Below, one piece after another: positions 16,837 to 25,421 of a stretch of 64,000 nt of DNA; within the stretch, counting starts at the first letter, position 1; each line of letters opens with the position of its first letter. The position numbers were made by a program, and so were the translations under genes. This DNA is from SURF-21 sp964462595 (lineage in GTDB: Bacteria; Actinomycetota; Geothermincolia; Geothermincolales; RBG-13-55-18), in contig CAYWXM010000063.1 in assembly GCA_964462595.1 (NCBI GenBank), positions 124,001 to 188,000 of the forward strand, given 5' to 3'. The notes under the pieces were generated by a model. The model was not told the origin of the DNA and searched no databases. It worked only from the letters and a program-made list of their open reading frames with translations.

Positions 16837-17862
16837 TCAATAGAAGAGCTTCGCCAACTCGTACAGCTTCAGGTCGACCTGCTTGGTCCCCGCGAGGGCC
16901 TCGCTATACGGCACCGCTTTTACCTCGCCCGCGTGCATGCAGGCCATATGGTCGAACTTGCCATCAACGACCATGTCCACGGCGAATGCGCCCAGCTGGG
17001 TGGCCAGCACGCGGTCGAAGACGGTGGGGGGGCCTCCCCTCTGCAGGTGCCCCAGGTGGGTGACGCGGGTCTCGTAGCCCGTCCGCTCCTCGATCTCCGT
17101 CGCCAGCCACTCGCCCACTCCTCCCAGCCTCACGTGGCCGAAGGGGTCTTTCTTCTGGTCCTGGACGAACTGTTGCTCTATGCCGGCCGGCTTGGCTCCC
17201 TCCGAGACCACGATGATGGAGAAATGCTTGTTCATGTTGTGCCTCTTGTTGATGCGCTCGATCACCTCGTCCAGGGTGAAGGGCACCTCGGGTACGAGGA
17301 TGGTGTCGGCGCCACCAGCGATGCCGGAGATGAGCGCGATCCACCCTGCATCCCTGCCCATGACCTCCAGGATCATGATACGGTGATGGGAAAAGGCGGT
17401 GGTATGCAGCTTGTCCAGGGCATCCATGGCCACCGATACCGCGGTGTCGAACCCTATGGAGTAGTCGGTGCAGGGCAGATCGTTGTCTATGGTCTGGGGG
17501 ACCCCCACGCACTTGACCCCGTATTCGGCCAAGTGGTGGGCCACCCCGTTGGTGTCCTCGCCCCCTATGGCGATGATGGCGTCTATACCATGCTTGCGCA
17601 GGTTTACCACGATGTTTTCCAGCCCGCTCTCCAGCTTGAAGGGGTTGGTGCGCGAGGTCCCCAGTATGGTCCCGCCGCGCTGGATGATGCCGGAGACGGA
17701 GCCCATGAACAGCGGCTCCACCTCGTCGTATATCAGGCCTCTCCACCCGCGCTTGATGCCGACGACCTCGTGCCCTCCCGCTATGGACTTGCGTACGACG
17801 GCACGTATGGCGGCATTGATGGCTGAGCTGTCTCCCCCTCCGGTCAGTAGAGCGATCCTCAT
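16837..17862 (-). CDS. 6-phosphofructokinase, group III (possibly PPi-dependent)
   Basis: 341 aa. Phosphorylates fructose 6-phosphate in glycolysis (or works reversibly with PPi). Seen: TGGGDSSAINAAIR, the GGEDTNG phosphate-donor motif at 100-106, PQTIDNDLP at 122-130, MGRDAGWIAL and a C-terminal GHLQRGGPPTVFDR. Asp at the second position of GGED is typical of PPi-type enzymes, but the usual Lys before TIDND is Gln123 here, so the phosphoryl donor is uncertain. The ATG at 17862 has AAGGAGG; the frame is open upstream without an SD. Confidence 0.9.
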   Translation of the reverse strand: MRIALLTGGGDSSAINAAIRAVVRKSIAGGHEVVGIKRGWRGLIYDEVEPLFMGSVSGIIQRGGTILGTSRTNPFKLESGLENIVVNLRKHGIDAIIAIGGEDTNGVAHHLAEYGVKCVGVPQTIDNDLPCTDYSIGFDTAVSVAMDALDKLHTTAFSHHRIMILEVMGRDAGWIALISGIAGGADTILVPEVPFTLDEVIERINKRHNMNKHFSIIVVSEGAKPAGIEQQFVQDQKKDPFGHVRLGGVGEWLATEIEERTGYETRVTHLGHLQRGGPPTVFDRVLATQLGAFAVDMVVDGKFDHMACMHAGEVKAVPYSEALAGTKQVDLKLYELAKLFY

Positions 17863-18030
17863 CTCCTCATTCCTCCTTCCACGCTTCAGCCGGTTATGCG
17901 TATCCCACTGTAAGCAGCCGCGATCGGGGCGGTCGTAACCATCGCCGCTCCAGGCAGGCATACAATTCCAGAATATCACCGGCCGCCTGGCATAGATACC
18001 CAGTCCTACTGCTACGACCCCCCTGGATGC

Positions 18031-18036
18031 TATAAT
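18031..18036 (+). promoter_or_regulatory. Likely -10 element for the lipoprotein gene
   Basis: A consensus TATAAT lies 46 bp upstream of the lipoprotein ATG in an otherwise GC-rich spacer. No good -35 hexamer is visible at 16-18 bp. Confidence 0.4.
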
Positions 18037-18082
18037 TCATCCCGCATATCAGGCATTCGATCCGCGAGGGGGGTGAATCGGG

Positions 18083-18838
18083 ATGGCCGGGGCTTCCGGG
18101 CCGGTCTTTTCACGATGTCGTGCGGCCATGCTTGCCAGCGCCCTGCTTCTATTCGCCCAGGTCGCCTCCCTGCCGGGGTGCGGGAAGGATTCCGTTTCTC
18201 CGGAAGTGGAGTCACTGGTCATGAAGGCACAGGATGCCGGCGGGAACATAGACTCATATCACATGACCATCTCCATGTTCTTCGATGGTCTGGGAAACGG
18301 CAGCGTGAAGACGGAGGAGGTGTCCATCGACATCTCGGGGAGCGACATCAGCCTCCAGGACACTTACTTCGATCCCGAAACGGGGGAGGGTACGGTCATC
18401 CAGGAGGTCGTCCACGCCGGGGACAGGCAGTGGAGCAGGGACCTCAGCGGCGGCGAATGGGCGGAGGTGGAGGCCACCCTGAGCGAGGAGGTAGTGACCA
18501 GCTATACCGCCCACATCTCGGATTACCTCTCCGAGTCCGTCTCGGCCCAAGCCCTGGGAAGCGAGGAGGTAAACGGGGTGCAGGCGACCCGGCTGCGCTT
18601 CGAGCTGAGCCTGGTAAACGTTTCCAGCCTGCTCCCAGACATCCCTCAGTCGAGCCTTGAGGACTGCACCGGCGGTCAGGTGGATATCTGGCTTGACGCG
18701 GCTGCGTATTACCCGGTGAAGTACGAGATGGTATTCCGCAACGTCGACCTGGGTTCCGGCTACGACAACGTAGACGTGCGCATCAACATAGATATAACCG
18801 GGATCAATCAACCCCTGGAGATAACCCCGCCGGTCTGA
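18083..18838 (+). CDS. Secreted lipoprotein, LppX/LolA-like fold suspected
   Basis: 251 aa with an N-terminal signal ending in a lipobox-like ASLPGC (Cys at about residue 33), then a conserved-looking VKAQDAGGNIDSYHMTISMFFDG opening and alternating beta strands through to the C-terminus. Strand spacing and the opening resemble the LolA/LppX/LprG-like superfamily of lipid-binding lipoproteins; this is an inference from pattern. GGGGGG with a suitable spacer precedes the ATG at 18083. It stands alone between divergent and convergent neighbours. Confidence 0.7.
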   Translation: MAGASGPVFSRCRAAMLASALLLFAQVASLPGCGKDSVSPEVESLVMKAQDAGGNIDSYHMTISMFFDGLGNGSVKTEEVSIDISGSDISLQDTYFDPETGEGTVIQEVVHAGDRQWSRDLSGGEWAEVEATLSEEVVTSYTAHISDYLSESVSAQALGSEEVNGVQATRLRFELSLVNVSSLLPDIPQSSLEDCTGGQVDIWLDAAAYYPVKYEMVFRNVDLGSGYDNVDVRINIDITGINQPLEITPPV

Positions 18839-19239
18839 AGTCAGATTCCATACCTCGGCCCTGGAAGAAGCGCATGGCTTAAGCGGTAAGGTCGGTTAAA
18901 TATTGAAACGCAGCTGGGAGGTAATGGCGACCGGGGCCAGGATAAATCCTGGCCCTCGGCGCTACGCATCGCCGGCCGCGCAGGTGAGCAAGCACTCAGA
19001 CTTGACGTTTCGCGCCGGCGGCGCGAAACGCAACACGTGACTCTTGTCGGCGGGTTATGGATCGGGCGGGAGTGGGGCAGATGGGCGGGTTGCCGAACGG
19101 GCGAGGGTGAGAACGTCGATCGTTACGTACACGTGCCTGCGCCAGGCCTGACTTCACCAGGACTGGCGCAGGCACCGCCGCGCCGCCCTCCGGGCGCCCG
19201 CTGTCGCTTTCGCGATGCAGGCTGTCGAGGCGGAATCTC
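18839..19239. other. Gene-free spacer with two perfect hairpins and a dispersed repeat
   Basis: 401 bp between convergent genes. A 10-bp perfect stem (GGGCCAGGAT, 18934-18943, with its complement at 18946-18955) is well placed as a transcript end for the lipoprotein gene, although no T-run follows. A second perfect 11-bp stem (CGTTTCGCGCC, 19006-19016, with 19020-19030) follows. The right part (19129-19230) is a dispersed repeat copy annotated separately. Confidence 0.6.
19129..19230 (+). repeat. Dispersed intergenic repeat, copy 1
   Basis: Shares an ordered set of blocks with 36019-36152: ACGTGCC, CCAGGCCTG, CACCG(C/T)CGCG, CCCTCCGGG(C/T)G, CGCTGTCGCTT and CGCGATGCAGGCT. The match spans about 100 bp with gaps. 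Both copies are in intergenic DNA. Confidence 0.65.
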
Positions 19240-20025
19240 TTATTCGTTGGCGCTGAGGCCCTGTTCCCAGCGCTCGAATATCTTCCTGATGGCCGCGCGG
19301 TGCTCTTCGGAGAGGAGCAGGACGGGCTGGACGTGGGTCTCCTGTTCCAGCGCTGAACGCAGGCCGAGGAGCTGCGAGCGGTTCAACATCCTCTTGGTCT
19401 CGGCCAGGGCCCGCGGCGACTTGGTGGCAATGTAGGCCGCCAGCTTCATCACCTCTTCGGATATTTTATCGTGATCTACCACCCTGTTGACCAGGCCTAT
19501 GCGCAGGGCCTCCTCCGCATCCACGATATCTCCGGTGAAGGCCATCTCCTTGGCCTTGACCAGTCCCACGCGCTCGGCCAGGAAATAGGAGCTTCCCATG
19601 TCCGGGGCCGCGGCGATCTTGATGAAACCCATGCTGAACTTGGCCCTCTCCGTGGCGTAAGTCATATCCGAGGCCATGGCCAGGCCCAGCCCGCCCCCGA
19701 CGGCGAAGCCGTCCACCTCGGTGATCACGGGCTTGGGAGCCTCGTACAGCCTGAGGATGACTTCGCTTACCGCCTCCATGCTCTGGTTGAGAAAAACGGG
19801 GTCCAGGTTATCCCCCAGGAGGGTCAGGTCAGCCCCGGAGCAGAAATGCCCGCCCTCGCCGCGCAGGATTATCACGCGCACGTCGTCGTCGTCGAGCACG
19901 CGGTTGAGGCCCTCGACCATGGGATATCCCAGCCCCAGGCTGAGGGCGTTCATATCCTGGGGGCGGTTCATGCTGCAGCGCGCGACGCCGTCCCCCACCT
20001 CTACGATGAATACCTCGGATTCCAC
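19240..20025 (-). CDS. Enoyl-CoA hydratase/isomerase family protein
   Basis: 261-aa crotonase-fold enzyme acting on acyl-CoA thioesters, likely in fatty acid beta-oxidation or a related pathway. Seen: the oxyanion-hole motifs GGHFCSGADL (about residue 60) and AVGGGLGLAMASD (about 110), then AAPDMGSSYFLAERVG and a C-terminal helical region. The GTG at 20025 is chosen because GGGAGG lies 6 nt upstream and gives the normal family length; an ATG at 20043 precedes that SD and the open frame extends to 20163. A small conserved gene lies just upstream on the same strand. Confidence 0.9.
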   Translation of the reverse strand: MESEVFIVEVGDGVARCSMNRPQDMNALSLGLGYPMVEGLNRVLDDDDVRVIILRGEGGHFCSGADLTLLGDNLDPVFLNQSMEAVSEVILRLYEAPKPVITEVDGFAVGGGLGLAMASDMTYATERAKFSMGFIKIAAAPDMGSSYFLAERVGLVKAKEMAFTGDIVDAEEALRIGLVNRVVDHDKISEEVMKLAAYIATKSPRALAETKRMLNRSQLLGLRSALEQETHVQPVLLLSEEHRAAIRKIFERWEQGLSANE

Positions 20026-20078
20026 GCTCTTCCTCCCTTGCATACCCAGGTCCGCGATCAGGGACGCCACACCAGCCG

Positions 20079-20300
20079 TCAGGATCTCAGCGCCTCCACC
20101 AGCCTGGCTCGCTTCTTCCCATCGGCCATCATCTCCTTGACCTGTTTCCAGGTAGGAGAGCATTTCTTATACTCCACGCCCACCAGCGCGTGTATCTTCT
20201 CGTCGAGTTCCTTCTTCCTCGCCTTGTCCTTCTTGACCTCTTCCAGGTCTATTCCCGCCTCCACCAGGACGTCGGCCATATGCCGGAAATAGCAGGACAT
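20079..20300 (-). CDS. Small conserved protein (MSCYFRHM-type), function unknown
   Basis: 73 aa, charged and helical: opens MSCYFRHMADVLVEAGI, a Lys/Glu-rich middle, then HALVGVEYKKCSPTWKQVKEMM. I recall closely similar small proteins in other anaerobic bacteria and archaea, without a known function. AAAGGAGG precedes the ATG at 20300 with a 5-nt spacer, a strong start. It is 53 bp upstream of the enoyl-CoA hydratase on the same strand and may be co-transcribed. The two Cys are at residues 3 and 47. Confidence 0.75.
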   Translation of the reverse strand: MSCYFRHMADVLVEAGIDLEEVKKDKARKKELDEKIHALVGVEYKKCSPTWKQVKEMMADGKKRARLVEALRS

Positions 20301-20513
20301 CTCGGCCTCCTTTCATCGCCTGGCCGCCGCAGGCATCGCTTCCAGCGTCAAGGGGCAGGGGCGTAGAGCCGGCGAGCTTTCCTTTGTCATGTACTTTAAC
20401 CGGCCGCGCGCGGCCCGCTTCTATTCAACCACAAAAAACGGTGCATCGCATGGCCCTTATCGTCTATCATGTAATAGCCGTAAACCGAGAAGAGGGAGGG
20501 AATCGGACACGGA

Positions 20514-21971
20514 ATGCGAGTAGCTCTTATCTATCCCGATTATTTCGAGTCGGGTTGTATCGAAGGGGAGCCCCAGGGCCGGGTCCACCTGGGAAACGCC
20601 TATCTCTCCGCCCTGCTCAAGCAGGAGGGGCACGACGTCTCCTTCCTGCACATCGTGGAGCCCGTAAGCCAGGACGGCTTCCTGGAGTGGCTGTGCGCGC
20701 AGGACGTGGGCCTGGTCGCCATTTCCTCCACCACCCTGATGTACTCCAAGGCGCGCCAGATGGCGCGCTGGGCCAAGCAGGAAACCGGCCTTCCGGTGGT
20801 GCTGGGAGGCGTGCATCCCACCCTGGACCCGCTGGGCAGCCTCCAGGAAGAGAGCATCGACATGGTATGCGTGGGAGAGGGAGAGACCGCGCTGGTGGAA
20901 CTGGCCGAGGCGCTGGAAGGCCACGGCGAGGTTGACGAGATCGCCAGCCTCATGGGGCGCTGGCGGGGCAGGGATTTCTCCACCCCCGTGCGGCCCCTCC
21001 TGGAGGACCTGGACAGCCTGCCGTTCCCCGACCGTTCCATTTTCGACATGGAGCGCATGGCACCGGACCAGGCGGAGAGGATAACGGTCATGGCCTCCCG
21101 GGGATGCCCCTACCGCTGCCGCTACTGCTCCAACCATGCCCAGAAGAGCGCCTACCCCAACTCCAACCGCTACGTGCGCTTCCGCAGCGTGGACAACGTG
21201 CTCACCGAGGTTGAGGAGCTGGCCGCCGGCGCCAACGGCGTCGATCACGTACGCTTCGATGACGACATCCTCACCCTTTTCCCCAAATGGTTCGACGAGT
21301 TCATCCGGCAATACCGCAGGAGGGTGGACCTCCCGTTCATCTGCAACTCGCGCGCCGACCTCCTGGACGAGGAGAAGATCGCCAAGCTCAAGGAGGCGGG
21401 CTGCAAGACCATCTGCATGGGCATCGAGAGCGGAAACCCGTGGCTGAGGAGACACGTCCTGCGGCGCACCATGAGCGACAAGAGGATCCTCGACTCCTTC
21501 CGCCTCTGCCGCAAGTACGGCATAGGCACCGTCGCCCTCAACATGATGGGTTTTCCCCAGGAAGATTTCTCCATGGTCCTGGACACCATCAAGCTCAACG
21601 GGCGCGCGGAACCGGGCATCACCCAGATAACCGTCTTCTACCCCTTCCCGGGTACCGAGCTCTACTACACCTGTGTCGAGGAAGGGCTTTTCGTCGACGA
21701 TTACACCGATACCCTTTTCACGCGCCGCTCCGCCCTCAAGCTCGATGGCATCAGCGAGGAGCAGGTGGAGCTGGTGAGCGAATTCTTCACCCCACTCGCC
21801 TGGCTCTACCACGAGATCTTCACCCTGCCGGATTCGCTCTCCCGCCCCCTGGAGCGCGCGGCGGACTTCATGCTGTCGAGCGAGCTCATCCCCTACAGGT
21901 GGAAGAGGAAGGCGGCGGAGCGTCTGCTGGAGCGTCTTCCCTGGGAATGGTACATGACCACCAAGTACTGA
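20514..21971 (+). CDS. B12-binding-domain radical SAM protein
   Basis: 485 aa. The N-terminal cobalamin-binding-like Rossmann part (about 1-160) contains VVLGGVHPTLDP. The radical SAM core carries CPYRCRYC (Cys198, 202, 205) for the [4Fe-4S] cluster, followed by FDDDIL and CMGIESGNPWLRR. The C-terminal third is helical. Architecture matches the large class of B12-dependent radical SAM enzymes (methylases and others); the substrate is not predictable. GAGGGAGGG lies upstream of the ATG at 20514. The chemoreceptor gene follows after 34 bp. Confidence 0.88.
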   Translation: MRVALIYPDYFESGCIEGEPQGRVHLGNAYLSALLKQEGHDVSFLHIVEPVSQDGFLEWLCAQDVGLVAISSTTLMYSKARQMARWAKQETGLPVVLGGVHPTLDPLGSLQEESIDMVCVGEGETALVELAEALEGHGEVDEIASLMGRWRGRDFSTPVRPLLEDLDSLPFPDRSIFDMERMAPDQAERITVMASRGCPYRCRYCSNHAQKSAYPNSNRYVRFRSVDNVLTEVEELAAGANGVDHVRFDDDILTLFPKWFDEFIRQYRRRVDLPFICNSRADLLDEEKIAKLKEAGCKTICMGIESGNPWLRRHVLRRTMSDKRILDSFRLCRKYGIGTVALNMMGFPQEDFSMVLDTIKLNGRAEPGITQITVFYPFPGTELYYTCVEEGLFVDDYTDTLFTRRSALKLDGISEEQVELVSEFFTPLAWLYHEIFTLPDSLSRPLERAADFMLSSELIPYRWKRKAAERLLERLPWEWYMTTKY

Positions 21972-22005
21972 AGCGCCCGTCCGCACCCCTCCCTCCCCGG
22001 CGTAC

Positions 22006-23016
22006 ATGGAAGAGCCGCACTACCTCCCGCGCAGCGCTATCGAGACCATGAACGAGCTCAGTTCGGCATTGGCCGCTTTCCTCTCCCAGACCAGGAATAC
22101 CTCGGGGAACCTGGCGGATTCCAGCGAAATCCTTATGCGCATCACCAGTAGCAGCAACGTAACCTTACAGGAGATAACCAAGGCTCTCGTGGACCTGACC
22201 TCGAAGGCGGAGGACCAGTTGAACAGCGTATCGGGGGTGGAGAGCGCCACCGAAGAGATACTGGACAACATAAAGCACGTGGAGGAGGCGGCAAGGCTCT
22301 CTCTCGACTTCTCGCAACAGGTCATGCTGACCGTCGATCGGGGCAGGACCACCGTAGAGAGGGTTGCGGAGAAAATGGCGGAGATCAGGAGCGCGACGGC
22401 CTTTCTCGCCGGCCTTATCAAGAACCTGAACGACAGGTCGGAGGAGATAGGCGTTATTGTCGAGGTCATCGGCTCCATAGCCGATGAGACCAGGCTGCTC
22501 GCCCTGAACGCGGCAATAGAGGCGGCGAGAGCGGGCGAGCACGGAAGGGGTTTCTCCATCGTCGCCAGCGAGGTAAGGAGGCTTGCGGACAGCTCCGCGG
22601 AAGCGGCAGGACAGGTGGAAGGGCTGATAACCGAGGTAAAGGGTTACGTCGACCAGGCTGCGCAAGCCATGCAGGAGAGCGTCGTCCGCGTGGAGGACGG
22701 GACGTCGGTTACCTCGGAAGCGCAGGCGATGCTGGCGGAGATCAGCGATGTCTCCGTGAAGATAGGCCGCTTTATCGACTCCATAAACGAAGCAGCGGGG
22801 GCCATGGTCCCCAGCAACGAAAAGATATCCAGCGTCATCAGCACCATAACCCGGCTCTCGGAGGACGTGGCCGCCAACATGCAGGAGGTAGCCGCATCCG
22901 TAGAGGAGCAGGCGGGCTCCGTGCAGGAGATAGCGGCGCTCATGCACGAACTGGACACCATGTCCAGGAGCCTGCACGACCTGATATCGATGTACACCCC
23001 CTCAATAGATGCCTAG
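22006..23016 (+). CDS. Soluble methyl-accepting chemotaxis signalling protein without a sensor domain
   Basis: 336 aa, almost entirely alpha-helical coiled coil. The conserved chemoreceptor hairpin tip is present at about residues 160-195 (ETRLLALNAAIEAARAGEHG, then GFSIVASEVRRLAD). No transmembrane helix and no recognisable PAS, GAF or other input domain is seen; the first 60 residues are helical. It probably signals in the cytoplasm to a CheA kinase, which is not encoded in the window. The ATG at 22006 has only a weak SD; the close radical SAM gene suggests coupled transcription. Confidence 0.85.
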   Translation: MEEPHYLPRSAIETMNELSSALAAFLSQTRNTSGNLADSSEILMRITSSSNVTLQEITKALVDLTSKAEDQLNSVSGVESATEEILDNIKHVEEAARLSLDFSQQVMLTVDRGRTTVERVAEKMAEIRSATAFLAGLIKNLNDRSEEIGVIVEVIGSIADETRLLALNAAIEAARAGEHGRGFSIVASEVRRLADSSAEAAGQVEGLITEVKGYVDQAAQAMQESVVRVEDGTSVTSEAQAMLAEISDVSVKIGRFIDSINEAAGAMVPSNEKISSVISTITRLSEDVAANMQEVAASVEEQAGSVQEIAALMHELDTMSRSLHDLISMYTPSIDA

Positions 23017-23157
23017 TACGGGTTAAACGCCGACCTGCAGGCTTACATCGGAAAAGAGCGAGGTTGCGTCCCGACTTCCCGCCCGAGACCCTGAAGGCAT
23101 CCTGTGGAGGCAACGCAACGCGCATAAATGCTGCGATCACGGGTCGGCAATGAACCG

Positions 23158-23187
23158 AAAGAAAAAGCCGGGATGATCTCCCGGCTC
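23158..23187 (-). terminator. Rho-independent terminator of tRNA-fMet
   Basis: On the minus strand an 8-bp stem AGCCGGGA/TCCCGGCT with a 5-nt loop is followed by TTTTTC, starting 10 nt past the tRNA 3' end. Confidence 0.85.
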
Positions 23188-23195
23188 TTGTTTTC

Positions 23196-23272
<77 letters not shown>

Positions 23273-23290
23273 TCGATTTTCAACTCTTAT

Positions 23291-23318
23291 ATTATACATG
23301 CAGAGGCAAGTAATAGAA
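23291..23318 (-). promoter_or_regulatory. Promoter of tRNA-fMet
   Basis: On the minus strand TATAAT at 23296-23291 lies 18 nt before the tRNA 5' end. A weak -35 (TTCTAT, 23318-23313) sits 16 nt upstream of it. Confidence 0.5.
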
Positions 23319-23583
23319 ATGCCGGTTGCCTTCCTCGCGGTTGCGACGGCAGGTGCAGGCGTATGATGGAACGCGTGCAGTCCGCGAAACCCATGCGCTA
23401 CCGCTGCCTGGCCGGACACGGATGGCCATTGCTCACATGCTTCATACCCGCCACGTGGGCAACCCCGTCACTTTCGAGGCGGCAAGCCCCCGAGAGAGAG
23501 GGTGAAGGTGTGATGTCGTTGTCAACAGAAATAACGTACATATAGAATTCTTAGCAGTAAAGGAATTGCGGTAACGGGGAGAG

Positions 23584-24216
23584 GTGACGAGGTTGAAAAG
23601 GCGAAGGGGTGCGATCATCGCGATAACGCTCTCCGTCGCCATCCTGGCCGTTCTGGCCTTCCTGGGCCCTTACATCTACGACCGCCTGCGCCGGAACTCC
23701 GCGGAGGCCAACGAGGACACCGCCGAAGTCACCGAGTTCGCACCCCTGACACACGACGAGGTCCTGGGGCCCCCTCTCTCCTTCGAAACCCCCGCTTTCA
23801 TCCGCATCCCCGCCGTGGGAATAGACGAGGAGGTGCGGGAGGGAAGCGATAACGAGGAGGAGCTGTACACCATCCTCTCCATGGGCCCCGTCCACCTCAC
23901 CCACACCGGTTTTCCCGGCTGGCCGGGAAATTGCGTCATCTCCGGACACCGCACCACCAAGACCAGGCCCTTCAACCGCCTCGACGAGCTCAAGGCTGGC
24001 GATGTCATATTCATACAGAATCCGCGGGGCGTTTACGAATATCGGGTAACCGAACTCCGCTACATAGACCCCAGCGAGAACGTGACCCTTCAGGGCGAGG
24101 AAACAATACTCACCCTGACCACCTGCGCACCCGAGGGCGACGCCACCCTGCGCCTCGTCGTACGCGCAAATCTGGCTGGATTCACCCCTGTAGAGGGGAT
24201 GGGCGAGAGCGGGTAA
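23584..24216 (+). CDS. Sortase (class D/E-like transpeptidase)
   Basis: 210 aa. N-terminal cytoplasmic basic residues, one transmembrane anchor (about 9-31), then a sortase domain with catalytic His122 (ISGHRTT), Cys181 (TLTTCAPEG) and an Arg in LRLVVR (190/194). It would attach surface proteins to the wall or polymerise them. I see no LPxTG-type substrate in the window. The GTG at 23584 lies very close to the SD GGGGAG; a TTG at 23593 in the same frame is better spaced from GAGAGG and is a real alternative. Confidence 0.87.
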   Translation: MTRLKRRRGAIIAITLSVAILAVLAFLGPYIYDRLRRNSAEANEDTAEVTEFAPLTHDEVLGPPLSFETPAFIRIPAVGIDEEVREGSDNEEELYTILSMGPVHLTHTGFPGWPGNCVISGHRTTKTRPFNRLDELKAGDVIFIQNPRGVYEYRVTELRYIDPSENVTLQGEETILTLTTCAPEGDATLRLVVRANLAGFTPVEGMGESG

Positions 24217-24232
24217 TGCGGGCGCGTGGAAT

Positions 24233-25331
24233 TCAGATGGCTTTTATCTCCAGCTCGAGTATCCGGGGCTCGGGGCTGTGGAAGCTGATGTCCGCCTCCG
24301 CATCCTCGACGTATTCAAACATCCCCGCTATGCGGCCGACCAGCCTGGGCACGTAGAACGGGTTTCCTATGGTCATCTCCAGGTAACCCTCTCCGCAATC
24401 CAGTTTCAGTACGTTTCCAAACCCCCCCCGCGAAAAGGTATCTCGCCCCGTTCCGGTAAGCACCGTTCCTGGTACGGATGGGGATGCCCTGCAGCCTTTT
24501 CAGATGGTATTCCTTGCTTATCCTTATGATGAGCGGAGCGAGCTCCCTGCCGGTCCGCTTCTCCAGTTCCTTCACCATGCCCAGGAAGATATGCCCGGTG
24601 GTGAATATGTATCTCAAGTTGTTGTCGCGGCGGTGGATGGTCCCCTCCTTTTCGTCCCACTCCAGCTCGGTCAGGGCTCTCGGTAGCCCGCATTTGGGGC
24701 AGGGCTCTCCCTGGTCCCCCTGCGGCGGCAGCATCTTGCCTCCCAGGGACAGCTCCCTCTTCGCGTTCCTCATGTGCCTCATGACCTCCAGGTCCGCCGC
24801 GTCGGAATCCCTGCCTGTATGGAATATTATGGTTACTACGTAGTCGTCGCCCTCCCTCTTCCACGCCAGCTCCGAGCCCATCCCTTCGATCAATTCGACA
24901 GAACCCTTCATGCCCCAGGCGATGGAGATGATGTCGAAGGGGTGTTTGACCCTTATCACCATCAGCTTACCGTGCTTGTATTCCAATAGCTCGAGTGCGG
25001 CGAAACCAAAAAGGGCCAGTTCCGTGACCGTGCGCTTGAACGCAAAGCTCATGGGGAGGTGGCGCATGGCGAGCTTGCGCCATCCGTACATAATCAGGGA
25101 CTCCAGGTAATCCTGTGTCGCCGCCTGCTGCCCCCGTACCATCAACTCCGACATATTCACGCCCAGAAGTTCCTCGAGCTCCGACCAGACATGGGCATAG
25201 TAGTCCGCTTCGAATACGATCATTCGCGAGGTGGGATCGCTGCGCGCGAGGATAACGCCGTTACCGGGCCATATATACCTCTGGGACAACCGGAGCGGGA
25301 GGCCGCATTCCGCGCATCTTTTGAGGGTCAT
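24233..25331 (-). pseudogene. Duplicated zinc-ribbon protein (copy 2), frameshifted at a G8 run
   Basis: Paralogue of the gene at 7052-8125. Half 1 opens CAECGLP (residues 6-12), half 2 CPKCGLP. The frame that starts at the ATG 25331 leaves the family pattern after ARYLFAGG; the following frame (FGNVLKLDCGEG to LELEIKAI, ending 24233) carries the expected C-terminus. The switch falls in a run of eight G (minus strand) at 24422-24429. Removing one G gives 365 aa, close to the 357 aa of the paralogue. It could be a sequencing error, phase variation or a true pseudogene. Confidence 0.8.
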
Positions 25332-25421
25332 CGCGCCTCACCGCCCTTTACGCGGGACGAAAACGGCTTCTTTGGCCTTTCGGCCTGGTCCAACTTGGCT
25401 ATATCCATGCTATCGTTACGG

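Noticed and set aside
20457..22007. A 516-codon open frame on the minus strand
   Set aside because: Antisense to the radical SAM gene with its CxxxCxxC cluster site.
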